DNA from: UBA6623 sp965217195
Lineage (GTDB): Bacteria > Acidobacteriota > Terriglobia > Bryobacterales > UBA6623
Reading direction: 5' to 3'
Length of the DNA stretch: 64,000 bases
Assembly (NCBI GenBank): GCA_965217195.1
Contig: CBDCHL010000003.1
Location: forward strand, 496,001-560,000
The position numbers and the translations under genes were made by a program. Positions 8,688 through 17,175 of the stretch are shown here, piece by piece (within the stretch, counting starts at the first letter, position 1; each line of letters begins with the position of its first letter). The notes under the pieces were generated by a model. The model was not told where the DNA came from and made no database searches. It saw only the letters and a list, made by a program, of their open reading frames with translations.

Positions 8688-10634
8688 CTAGCGAGGCCTC
8701 CCGCGCCCGCCGCCGGGCCCACCACCGCCGGGGAAGGATGGTTGACCCGTCTTTCGCTCGGCCTTTTTCTTAGCACGCGTTCGCTGTGATTGACCGTCGG
8801 GCGGCGCAAGCGCGATCAAGTCCCCATCGTCGACCCCGCTCAGCACGACAACTTGCGATTCAGAACGCCTTCCCAACTCCACCCGCCGTGACTCGAGACG
8901 CGAGCCGTCCCAGACGTAAAGCACGGAATGGCCGTCCATTTCGAAGACTCCCTGGTAAGGGACATAAAGTGCGTCCTTGATGTGGTCTACGATAATTTCG
9001 GCGTCGGCCAGCAACCCGGGCCGTAACAGCACCTCAACGTCGGAGCCTGCTTTGGGAGGTTCGGGCAGTTCCGCCGCGGCGCGGTCAGCGGCCGTGAACT
9101 GTTGGCCGCCGGGTCGAGAAAGCGAAAGCGAGAGCACCGGCGCTGTCCCGGGAGATTCCGGAGCCGCCCGGAAATCGGCGCCGCCCCGCGCGACAAGCCC
9201 GCCGGCTCGTGATCGACCGGCTCCCGCGCCTCCCGCTTCGCCCATTCTTTGCCGCATCTGCCGGAACAGGCGTTGCCGTTCTTCTTGACTCAAGGACTGC
9301 ATATCGCGCCCGCCGAGCGCCTGCTGGATCATGCGGCGCGCCTGTTGGCGTTGCTCGTCGGACAAACCAGTACCGCCGCGACCTCTCCTGCCGTCCCCGG
9401 CCTGTGACGGCCGGCCCGCCGGCCCGCCTGATCGCATGCCGAAACCCCCTCTTGGAGCCCCCCCGCTCCCGACCGCTTCGGTAGCTCCACCTTGTGCCGC
9501 CGCCGCTGCGACGCCTGGCGAGGGCATCGCGGAGACCCGTGCCGGGGGCGGGGAAGTGCCGGCCGCGGCCTTCGACATAATGCGCTCTATCTGCTGCCGG
9601 GTAGCTCCGACATGCCCGAGAAGTTGCTTCATGTTGATGGAGAGAATGCAATCGAACTTCTTCGTTGCTTCGCCCCGAAACACATTCGCCGATGCAGTAT
9701 TGCCGAGTCGCCGCACGCGAGCGCGCACCATCTTGCCCGGCAGGGCATCGAGCCGAATCACCGCTTCCTGGCCCTCGTGGAGATTCGATCGCTCGATTTC
9801 TTGGACTTTAGCCAGTAGCTCCATCTCCGAAAGATCAAGAATCTTGACGACCTCCATTCCCGGGGGAATCTGGTCCCCCTCTTGGATGTCGGGGGTCGTT
9901 TGTCCGAAACCGCCCCGGCCGCCTGCGCGATTTTGTTGGATCGCCACCAATCCCGACATCGGAGCCAACACCCGTGACTGGTTGATGCGACGCCGTTCGC
10001 GGTCGGCGTCGAGACGCGCCTTCCGCAGTTGCTCGCGCAACACGGCCAACTCAGCCTCGCGCTGTTGGACTCGTGACTGGACGTCTTGCTCGAGTTTTTG
10101 TTCGCGCCGTATTGACTCTTCGAGCGTGAGAACGTTCTTGCGCGCGTCGATGCCGGAAATCAAGTCGTTCTTTTGGACTTCGAGTTCGGCGCTCTTGACG
10201 GCGAACCGCGCCTTGAGCAACTCGACTTCATCCTCGCTCTCGCGGATTTCCAGATCCGTCTCCGCTTCCTTCAGCAACTCGCCGACTCGCTCCACTTCGA
10301 GTTCGGCGTCCTCCAACGCGGTTCGGCGTTCGGAATCGTCGAGTTCGAAGATCAAGTCGCTCACCGACGCCAGAGACCCGCTCGGCGCCAACTTCGTGAT
10401 CTGCGTCACCGAGCCGAGATTCGGCGCCGTCAGTGAAAGCGAGCGCACCGCGCGCAGCTCGCCTCGAAAATGAGTCTTTACGACGAGATCGCCCCTCCGC
10501 ACCGGGGTGAGGACGAAATTGGTGCTAGGTCCCGGAATTCGGCCGACCAGGTAAAAGGCCGCCGCAACGACACTGGCGGCGGCGAGCAACATCACAAGCC
10601 GGACGGCTATTTTCTTCATGTCCCAGTTCGGCAT
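8688..10634 (-). CDS. HlyD/MacA-type periplasmic adaptor with large Gly/Arg/Gln-rich insertion
   Basis: A 648-residue adaptor protein. It has an N-terminal membrane helix (about 9-30), a beta-barrel/lipoyl start (residues 40-100), a long coiled-coil hairpin (about 105-220) and a returning lipoyl half (RVLAPMSGLVAI). The barrel domain is then interrupted from about 340 to 530 by a low-complexity region rich in Gly, Arg, Ala and Gln. This contains two helical stretches, LSDEQRQQARRMIQQAL and LSQEERQRLFRQMRQRM, before the barrel resumes (SDVEVLLRPGLLADAEI). The C-terminus is Gly/Pro/Arg rich. Members of this family are usually 350-450 residues. It joins an inner-membrane transporter to TolC. The next gene starts immediately after its stop codon. 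Confidence 0.88.
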   Translation of the reverse strand: MPNWDMKKIAVRLVMLLAAASVVAAAFYLVGRIPGPSTNFVLTPVRRGDLVVKTHFRGELRAVRSLSLTAPNLGSVTQITKLAPSGSLASVSDLIFELDDSERRTALEDAELEVERVGELLKEAETDLEIRESEDEVELLKARFAVKSAELEVQKNDLISGIDARKNVLTLEESIRREQKLEQDVQSRVQQREAELAVLREQLRKARLDADRERRRINQSRVLAPMSGLVAIQQNRAGGRGGFGQTTPDIQEGDQIPPGMEVVKILDLSEMELLAKVQEIERSNLHEGQEAVIRLDALPGKMVRARVRRLGNTASANVFRGEATKKFDCILSINMKQLLGHVGATRQQIERIMSKAAAGTSPPPARVSAMPSPGVAAAAAQGGATEAVGSGGAPRGGFGMRSGGPAGRPSQAGDGRRGRGGTGLSDEQRQQARRMIQQALGGRDMQSLSQEERQRLFRQMRQRMGEAGGAGAGRSRAGGLVARGGADFRAAPESPGTAPVLSLSLSRPGGQQFTAADRAAAELPEPPKAGSDVEVLLRPGLLADAEIIVDHIKDALYVPYQGVFEMDGHSVLYVWDGSRLESRRVELGRRSESQVVVLSGVDDGDLIALAPPDGQSQRTRAKKKAERKTGQPSFPGGGGPGGGRGRPR

Positions 10635-10680
10635 CGTCGTCGCTCTATCTGCTCACAGCAGCCGCCGGCGCTCCACTAGC

Positions 10681-10700
10681 GACCGGCATTCTTGCCGGTC
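10681..10700. repeat. REP-like hairpin between two adaptor genes
   Basis: Perfect 8-bp stem GACCGGCA / TGCCGGTC with loop TTCT, followed by CCTAG as in the 7330-7349 hairpin. Confidence 0.7.
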
Positions 10701-10811
10701 CTAGCCACCAGTCTGATCAGCACTCAGCCGGTCAACGCCGAAAGCACCCAAGCCCTCCGGCCACCCAACGCGGACCCGCGGCGACCCGTTGCGTCGTGGC
10801 TCGCGGCCCGG

Positions 10812-12074
10812 CTACGACCTTTTCTTTGCGGCCGCTAGTTCCGGGTTTTCCAACGCGACGACATCGCCTTCCTCGAGTCCGGAGCGAACGACGATTTGAG
10901 TCGGGTTGCGGGCAGCGATTTCGATCGTCCGGCGTTCATAACGGTTGCCGCGGCGCAGAAAAACCGTCGGTTGTCCGTCGATCTGAAAACCTGCTTTCGA
11001 CGGTAGGAGCAGCACATCGGGCCGACGTTCGACCTCGATTTCCACGCTCGCGCTCATGCCCGGCCGCAGCCGCTCATCCACGACGTCGAAGGAGCACTGC
11101 GCGGGAAAGTTCTTGTCCGGCGGGAAACGACGAAAAATCAGCGTTGCTATCGGGCTCACCCATTCCATCTTCCCCGTCAGCTCCGCGTCAGGCACCGCGT
11201 CCACCCTCATACGGACCCGCTGTCCGAGGCGAATCCGGCCCCGATCGATTTCTTCCACGCGAAATTCAACGCGCAACGAATTCAAGTCGGGAATCTCGGC
11301 GATTGCGGCGCCGGTCCAGACCGTGTCGCCTTCTTGGAACGGCGGGCGTGTCTGGCCCCAACTGCCGCCCGCCCGAAAGTTTTGAAGCACGTGGACGATA
11401 CCGTCGCCGGGCGACCGAATGATCATGCTGCCCAAGTAGCGCTTCGTGCGATCCAGGTCGCGGACCGCCTTGTCTTTGCGCTCGCCGAGTCTCGCCAGAT
11501 CGGCCTGTTGTGAGAGATCGGTCGCGTCGGCGTTCGTCTTGGCTTTCGACAGCTCGCCGTCGCTGACCTTGACGTTGATCCAATTCTTCAGGCCTTCCAG
11601 TTCGGAGAGAATCTCCTGTTTCCCGGCTTCCAGCTTGGCGCGCTCGAGATTGTATTCGGATTGCATCAGCGCCATGGCGTTCTGTTCTTCGGCGATGGCG
11701 TGTTGCGCTTCGGTCTTGACGATTTCGCTGTCGATTTGGCGAACCTGGGTGTCCTGTTGGGTGTACTGGTCTTCCTGGGACGCGGCGTCGAACGCGACAA
11801 CGATATCTCCCTTCTTGATGGGGCGGCCGTTTTCAGCGAGGCGGACAATCGTCAGGTTGGGCGTTTGAGGCGCATTGATCAGAACGGATTGAGTGCTCTT
11901 CAGCTCCCCGCGGGCACGCACCGTCGTCAGAAAATCACGTCGCTCAACTCGGGCGGTCGGTACCTGTGGGGGAGGGGGCGTGTAGAAATGCAACGCCGCG
12001 TAAGAGCACGCAGCGCCCGCGCACACTACGCCGCACCAAGTAAGAAGAAGCGACTTTCGTCCTACAATCGGCAT
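10812..12074 (-). CDS. HlyD-family periplasmic adaptor (second)
   Basis: A 420-residue adaptor. An N-terminal membrane helix (about 8-30) is followed by a barrel/lipoyl half (VRARGELKSTQSVLINAP, GDIVVAFD), a coiled-coil hairpin rich in Gln and Glu (about 105-215), the returning lipoyl half (MIIRSPGDGIVHVL) and a beta-barrel plus membrane-proximal domain (RVRMRVDAVPDAELTGK, RPGMSASVEIEVE). Normal length for the family. Second of three adaptors in the minus-strand efflux series. Its sequence differs clearly from the other two, so they are not recent duplicates. Confidence 0.88.
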   Translation of the reverse strand: MPIVGRKSLLLTWCGVVCAGAACSYAALHFYTPPPPQVPTARVERRDFLTTVRARGELKSTQSVLINAPQTPNLTIVRLAENGRPIKKGDIVVAFDAASQEDQYTQQDTQVRQIDSEIVKTEAQHAIAEEQNAMALMQSEYNLERAKLEAGKQEILSELEGLKNWINVKVSDGELSKAKTNADATDLSQQADLARLGERKDKAVRDLDRTKRYLGSMIIRSPGDGIVHVLQNFRAGGSWGQTRPPFQEGDTVWTGAAIAEIPDLNSLRVEFRVEEIDRGRIRLGQRVRMRVDAVPDAELTGKMEWVSPIATLIFRRFPPDKNFPAQCSFDVVDERLRPGMSASVEIEVERRPDVLLLPSKAGFQIDGQPTVFLRRGNRYERRTIEIAARNPTQIVVRSGLEEGDVVALENPELAAAKKRS

Positions 12075-12178
12075 CCTTGTTATCGTCGCTAAGCGAAAGA
12101 GAGGGGACTACCACGCGATTTTCGGGTGGCCCCTCCGCAAACAGCCCCGATATCACCGGGATGTCTACCGACCCCGAC

Positions 12179-12224
12179 GTGGCGCACGCTTTCAGCGTGC
12201 CGTGGTGCTGGTCCTGGCGACATC
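12179..12224. repeat. REP-like tandem hairpin unit between adaptor genes
   Basis: GCACGCT / AGCGTGC stem around a TTC loop inside GTGGCGCACGC...GCGTGCCGTG, followed by CTGGCGACATC. The same order of elements occurs at 15953-15998. The gap between these adaptor genes (12075-12349) holds nothing else that I can identify. Confidence 0.65.
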
Positions 12225-12349
12225 ACTACTCCAGAAATAGGCCGGCTGAAACGAATGTTCATGACGACAATACGAATTCGCGGAATCATAGAGACGAAAC
12301 CATACCTCTTCTTCGCGTTGTCGGACTTGCACCGCCAGCGCCTACAACT

Positions 12350-13783
12350 CTACAGCTTCAGCGGCGGCCGGCGTAAAGCGATTTCTTCTCCCGCGTCGAG
12401 CCCCGCCGTCACCACCGTCGTGACATTGTTCCGCGCACCGGTTTCAATGCTTCTTGCTTCAAAATCGCCGTCGCCCGGCTTCCGGACAAAGACGATCTCT
12501 TCGCCGCCTTCGTCGAGCTGCACAGCCTCGCGCGGAACGGTGACGACATTGCTGTGTTCCTCGAGCAAGACGTCGGCGCCGGCTGAAAGATCGGGGATAA
12601 TCTCGGGAGCCTGGGCCTCGATGGCGAAAGTCACCGGCACACTGCGCACATACTCAGCTCGCGTCATCGAGCGCGGTCCGCGCATCCCTCCGCCGCCGCC
12701 GGCAATAGCGGCCACCGCCGTCACTCGGCCCGGCCAAACTTTGTCGGGATAAGCGTCAAGCCGAATCTCGGCTCTCTGGCCGACCTGCACGCCCTGGCTG
12801 TCGACCTGATTCAACTGCCCGTTGACGATCATCGACGACGTGTCGACGATCTGCATGAAGAAAGCGCCGGAATTCACCTCGTCGCCTTCTTGCACCTGAG
12901 AAAACTGGCCGCCTCCGCGAAAGATCGTCTGCATCACGACCATCCCGGAAATACCCGCGCGCAGCACCATCTTGTCGGCGTTGATACGCGCTCGATTTTC
13001 GTCAATCTTCTTTTGATCTCGCGAGATCTCGAGCGAGCGACGCTTAGCGGCCTGAGCAACCTTGAGCAACTTGACTTCTTTTTGCAATTGCCGGAACGCA
13101 GCCTCAGTTTCCTCGACATTGAGTTTCAGTATTTCGGCCTCAATTCGTGAACGGACCTCGCCCGTCCGCAAATCGAGCATCGCTTTATCCCACTCAGCGC
13201 GGGCCGAACGCAGCTCTTGTTGAGTCGTCTCCCACGCGATTGCAAGTTCCGCGGCGTTCTTATCGATATCGGCCTGGGCCTGTACGACCTCGGCATGCTG
13301 ATCATCGATCGTTTGCTGCTGTAGTTGCCGATCGAATTCCGCGACGATGTCGCCTTTCTTGACCATCGAGCCGGGCTTGGCCATGCTCAGCAGCGTTAGG
13401 CGGAAGCGACCAGAACCTCGTCGGCCTCGGAGCCGCGGAGCCACGACCGCGAATGATCGTCGGGCGGAGACCGTCCCGCCTACCCGCAATTTACGGGTCA
13501 TCTCGCCGCGCTCGACTTTCACGGTGGGAACCGGTCCCCTCGCTTCGGCTCGGGTCTGCCGCTCTTGCTGTCGGTAAAGCGTGTAGCCGCCGAGTGCCCC
13601 TATCAAGAAAGGAATGATCAGCCAACGGCGCGAGATCTTCGAACCCGGCCCCGATGGATCCGGGTCTGCGAGTGGACGCGGTCCGCCGGGTGCGGAGGTC
13701 CCCGGAAACTCGGGTTGGGCGGGCAGGCCCGCTGCGAAACTGCTCTGCGCACCCCGCGGGTGTTGCGAATTCATGCGTTTCAC
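12350..13783 (-). CDS. HlyD-family periplasmic adaptor (third, first in transcription order)
   Basis: A 477-residue adaptor with a Pro/Gly-rich cytoplasmic leader of about 50 residues, one membrane helix (RWLIIPFLIGALGGYTLY), then the family order: barrel/lipoyl half (VERGEMTRKLRVGGTV, KKGDIVAEFD), a coiled-coil hairpin (about 150-270), the returning lipoyl half (LRAGISGMVVMQTIF) and a barrel (QRAEIRLDAYPDKVWPG). A short Gly-rich insertion (AIAGGGGGMRG) sits in the barrel. It is the promoter-proximal member of the series, and an IS630 copy lies about 110 bases upstream of its start, which could affect its expression. Confidence 0.88.
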   Translation of the reverse strand: MKRMNSQHPRGAQSSFAAGLPAQPEFPGTSAPGGPRPLADPDPSGPGSKISRRWLIIPFLIGALGGYTLYRQQERQTRAEARGPVPTVKVERGEMTRKLRVGGTVSARRSFAVVAPRLRGRRGSGRFRLTLLSMAKPGSMVKKGDIVAEFDRQLQQQTIDDQHAEVVQAQADIDKNAAELAIAWETTQQELRSARAEWDKAMLDLRTGEVRSRIEAEILKLNVEETEAAFRQLQKEVKLLKVAQAAKRRSLEISRDQKKIDENRARINADKMVLRAGISGMVVMQTIFRGGGQFSQVQEGDEVNSGAFFMQIVDTSSMIVNGQLNQVDSQGVQVGQRAEIRLDAYPDKVWPGRVTAVAAIAGGGGGMRGPRSMTRAEYVRSVPVTFAIEAQAPEIIPDLSAGADVLLEEHSNVVTVPREAVQLDEGGEEIVFVRKPGDGDFEARSIETGARNNVTTVVTAGLDAGEEIALRRPPLKL

Positions 13784-13891
13784 CCTTATTCCTATCGTAT
13801 GTCGCCTCGTAACAGTGCCGCCACCGATCTTTAAGAGTTTGTAAAACCGGGACCCTCCGGCGATACGCGCCGCTCCAACCCATATTTATTA

Positions 13892-14984
13892 TTGAATCTC
13901 GCAAAATAAAGTGACACCTTTTTGGGGTACGTACGTCTTTGTATGTATGGGAAATACAAAAGGCGTACGGCGGGATTTCGAGGCCCTGGAGAAGCGCCGT
14001 TTCAAAGCGATCCGGTTGGTCGAGCAAGGCTGTAGTCAGTCCGAGACAGCGAGGCGATTGAAGGTCGCGCGGCAAAGCGTCAGCGAGTGGCTGCGACGAT
14101 ACCGGCGTGACGGCGAAGCCGGGTTGCGCCAGGCCGGCCGCGCCGGCCGTAAGCCGCTGTTGGACGCCGCGCAGCTCGAACGCCTCGAGGCGTTGCTGCT
14201 GGAAGGCCCCGAGGCGCACGGCTTCCCGACGCCGCTGTGGAGCTGTCCGCGGGTCGCTCGTCTGATCGGAGACGAGTTCGGCGTGCGCTATCACGAGGGC
14301 CATGTCTGGAAGATCCTGCGGGCGCTCGGTTGGAGCCCGCAACGGCCCGTCGGCAAAGCGCGGGAGCGCAACGAAGAGGCCATCCGCGGCTGGCAGCGCA
14401 AGACTTGGCCGGCCATTAAAAAAAAGCCCGCAAAGAAGAACGTACGATCGTCTTCATCGACGAAAGCGGATTGAGTCAGAAGCCGCATCGTTGCCGCACC
14501 TGGGCGCCGCGCGGCGAGACACCGGTGTTGGAGTTCAACTTCAACTGGGACAAGCTGTCGGTGTCGGCCGGGCTGACGTTGCGCAACTTTTACTTCCGGC
14601 TCTATCCCGGCGCGATCGGCGAGCTGGAGGTCATCGACTTCCTGAAGGCTTTGGTGCGCCACATCGACGGCCCACTGCTGATCGTCTGGGACCGGCTGCC
14701 GGCGCACCGCAGCCGCCTGGTGCGGGAGTTCATCCAGCTCTCCGAGGATCACATCGCAACGGAGTACTTGCCGCCCTATGCGCCGGAGTTGAACCCGGTG
14801 GAATACATTTGGGCGTACTGGAAGCAGCACGAGTTGCCCAACGTCTGCCCGAAGGACTACTGGGAACTCGACGAGCGCGCCCGCAAAGCGCTGCGGCGAA
14901 TGCGCCGCAAACCGCGCTTGATTACCGCTTTCTGGAAACAGTCTTCTCTTTGTCTCGATTGACAGTATATTATGCGAGACTCAG
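13892..14984 (+). mobile_element. IS630-family insertion sequence, copy A (1093 bp)
   Basis: The ends are inverted repeats (left TTGAATCTCGCAAAATA; right, read inward, CTGAGTCTCGCATAATA), flanked by a TA on both sides (13890-13891 and 14985-14986), as expected for IS630/Tc1-mariner elements that duplicate TA. It carries one transposase split by a frameshift. By eye it matches copy B (32522-33614), having the same length and the same predicted proteins, so transposition was recent. Confidence 0.93.
13947..14962 (+). CDS. IS630-family transposase, made by -1 frameshift
   Basis: The first frame encodes an N-terminal helix-turn-helix part (QSETARRLKVARQSVSEWLR), a Gly/Arg linker and a second winged domain. 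It runs to a stop at about 14474. The DDE catalytic part is in the -1 frame and starts in the overlap: FIDESG supplies the first Asp, IVWDRLPAHRS the second, and YAPELNPVEYIW the Glu region. A run of eight A at about 14417-14424 reads A AAA AAG in the first frame, the classic slippery heptamer, so a programmed -1 shift is expected to make the full enzyme of about 340 residues. Confidence 0.88.
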
Positions 14985-15056
14985 TAAGACGGATTTCCCG
15001 CAAGAAAGTTGTCCACGCTCGACGGAAATTGGTCCCGCGGGCGTACACTGACTCTC

Positions 15057-15899
15057 ATGAGCAAGCGGCATCCGGCGATCGAATCGCCCTCTTCTGAATT
15101 TTCCCCATTTCGTTCGAGGCTGCACGAGATCATCTTCGAAGCCGACACACCGGCCGGCAAGGCTTTTGACGTCGCCTTGTTGTGGGCGATTCTGATCAGC
15201 GTACTGACCGTGTTACTCGAGAGTGTCGCCGCTTACCGCGTGGCATACGGTCCATGGCTCCGCGCCGTGGAATGGCTGTTTACGCTTCTGTTCACGCTCG
15301 AGTACGTCCTGCGCCTCTATTCGGTCCAGCGGCCCGCCCGCTACGCCCGCAGTTTCTTCGGCATCGTCGATTTGGCCGCGATCATCCCCACTTACTTGAG
15401 CCTCGTAATCACCGGCACGCAGTCGCTGATCGTCATTCGGGCGATACGACTCCTGCGTGTATTCCGTGTTCTCAAGCTGGCGCATTACTTGGGAGAAGCA
15501 AACTTCCTGCTCTCGGCCCTAAAGGCCGGGCGAGCGAAGATCACCATATTCTTGGGGACACTGTTAACGCTGGTCGTGATCGTCGCCGCTTTGATGTACT
15601 TGATTGAGGGCGAGGAAAACGGTTTTACCAGCGTCCCGGCGTCGATCTATTGGGCCATCGTGACAATGACCACGGTGGGCTACGGCGACATCGCGCCCCG
15701 GACTGTCGCCGGTCAAACCCTGGCCGCGTTACTGATGATTCTAGGTTACGCCATCATCGCGGTTCCGACCGGCATTGTTTCCGCCGAATTGACCCGCCGA
15801 TCATCGCGTCCGGTCAGCACCCAAGCCTGCCCATCCTGCTCGCGGGAAGGCCACGACATCGACGCGGTTCACTGCAAGTTTTGCGGCGTGAAGCTGTAA
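15057..15899 (+). CDS. Voltage-gated-type potassium channel subunit with C-terminal zinc ribbon
   Basis: A 280-residue six-helix channel of the Kv/KvAP type. S1-S3 lie at about 25-105. S4 carries regularly spaced Arg residues (VIRAIRLLRVFRVLKL, about 125-140). The pore loop has the potassium selectivity filter TMTTVGYGD, followed by the last helix. The C-terminus holds CPSC...CKFC, a small zinc-ribbon-like pair of CxxC motifs, which is not the usual regulatory end for such channels. The ATG at 15057 was chosen because the 16 upstream in-frame codons are unlike the family and lie next to the IS end. Nearby genes give no hint of function. Confidence 0.9.
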   Translation: MSKRHPAIESPSSEFSPFRSRLHEIIFEADTPAGKAFDVALLWAILISVLTVLLESVAAYRVAYGPWLRAVEWLFTLLFTLEYVLRLYSVQRPARYARSFFGIVDLAAIIPTYLSLVITGTQSLIVIRAIRLLRVFRVLKLAHYLGEANFLLSALKAGRAKITIFLGTLLTLVVIVAALMYLIEGEENGFTSVPASIYWAIVTMTTVGYGDIAPRTVAGQTLAALLMILGYAIIAVPTGIVSAELTRRSSRPVSTQACPSCSREGHDIDAVHCKFCGVKL

Positions 15900-16393
15900 A
15901 CCGCCGACAATCCTCTCGCCCCGTCCAAACCTCCATCAGCCTCGCCACAGGCGTGGCGCACGCACTCTTGCGTGCCGTGTCGCCACTCCTGGCGACATCT
16001 CTTTTCTCTTCCGAAAGTCCCCATCGAGCGAATTAGTCTTACCTTTGCGCTCGCCAAAATCCCCACCCGCGGGAGCCCTGAAAGGGCGGCAGAAGGGCCC
16101 TCGGCATCCATTTTCATGACGGCATTATGAACGCCCCTGATTCACGGAAACGGGCTGTTCTAGGGTGCCGGCCGGCGCAAAGTGATTCTTCTCCCACGCT
16201 GTTCCGAAGGGTACTCCGGTCTCCCCCGTCTCGCCCAAGATCGTCCACCGCGGGCCGATATGAAGAAGAGCGAGCGACTCATCGTGAAGCTGTGTCTACC
16301 CACCGACGCTAAGAGAGCTGTCAAAGTGGACCGCCGGCGCCGCAACCGATTGCCGCCGCGCCGGGAAGCCTTAATACCCGGAGACCGAGGCCT
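15900..16393. other. Intergenic region before motA
   Basis: About 490 bases. The first 100 contain the tandem hairpin repeat at 15953-15998. The rest shows no gene that I can support and no clear promoter; motA itself follows a weak GAGACCGAGG ribosome binding site. Confidence 0.5.
15953..15998. repeat. REP-like tandem hairpin unit
   Basis: Two adjacent perfect hairpins: GCACGCA-CTCT-TGCGTGC (15958-15975) and GTCGCCA-CTCC-TGGCGAC (15979-15996), inside GTGGCGCACGC...CTGGCGACATC. The same framework occurs at 12179-12224. Confidence 0.75.
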
Positions 16394-17167
16394 ATGAAAA
16401 CGAATTGGGCTACGCTGCTGGGCCTCTTTCTTGCCGTCGGGGGCATTAGCACGGGTCTGGTCCTCGAAGGAGGGTCGATCCTAGAGATCCTTCAACCTAC
16501 CGCCGCTTTAATCGTCTTTGGGGGCACGCTCGGGGCGACGTTGGTCGCCCAACCCATGGGGACGGTCTTGGGCGCAGCGCGGCAAGCCTTTTACCTCTTC
16601 GCGGAACCGCGCTACAACCTGCGGCCGGTCGTCGAACAGATCGTCGACTTGGCGCAGAAAGCGCGTCGGCTTGGCATCGTTTCCTTGGATAAGGAAGTTT
16701 CGGACATCCCCGATCCCTTCCTCAAGAAAGCAGTGACAATGGCAGTCGACGGCACCGAACCCAAAGACTTACGTCAGATCCTCGAAAACGAAATCGATCT
16801 CGATATAGCACGCCGTGAGTCCGAGGCTCGGGTTCTCGAGATCGCCGGAGGGTTCGCCCCAACGATCGGAATTATCGGCGCTGTCTTGGGCTTGATCCAG
16901 GTAATGAAACATCTTCAGGACATCGACGAAGTCGGGAAGGGCATTGCTGTAGCATTCGTTGCCACGATCTACGGCGTCGGCATCGCCAACCTCTTTCTGC
17001 TTCCCGGCGCCAAAAAAATCGTTGGCAGGGCGCACCGAATCGAAACCGTCAAGATGCTCATGCTCGAAGGCGCCGTCAGCCTTGCCGAAGGGCTTAACCC
17101 GCGCTTGATCCGCGGCCGTTTAGAGGCCTACCTGGACCCCGCTGACCGCGACGACGAGGACGAATGA
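16394..17167 (+). CDS. motA: MotA flagellar motor stator protein
   Basis: 257 residues with the four-helix plan of MotA/PomA: two N-terminal helices (GLFLAVGGISTGLVL; ALIVFGGTLGATLVA), a cytoplasmic charged loop of about 90 residues, and two C-terminal helices (FAPTIGIIGAVLGLIQ and VAFVATIYGVGIANLFLLP) with the conserved Pro. With MotB it forms the ion channel that turns the flagellum. The gene ends in an ATGA overlap with the longest form of motB. No other flagellar gene is in the window, so a non-flagellar use of the pair cannot be ruled out. Confidence 0.93.
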   Translation: MKTNWATLLGLFLAVGGISTGLVLEGGSILEILQPTAALIVFGGTLGATLVAQPMGTVLGAARQAFYLFAEPRYNLRPVVEQIVDLAQKARRLGIVSLDKEVSDIPDPFLKKAVTMAVDGTEPKDLRQILENEIDLDIARRESEARVLEIAGGFAPTIGIIGAVLGLIQVMKHLQDIDEVGKGIAVAFVATIYGVGIANLFLLPGAKKIVGRAHRIETVKMLMLEGAVSLAEGLNPRLIRGRLEAYLDPADRDDEDE

Positions 17168-17175
17168 GGAGGACT

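Noticed and set aside
14302..15051. Third frame across IS630 copy A (and its counterparts in copies B and C)
   Set aside because: Transposase motifs are all in the other two frames; this frame is Arg/Gly/Ala-rich shadow sequence.
16260..16397. A 45-codon frame (MKKSERLIVKLCLP...) whose stop overlaps the motA start as ATGA
   Set aside because: No ribosome binding site, Arg-rich composition typical of chance frames in GC-rich DNA, and no family resemblance; the overlap alone is not enough.
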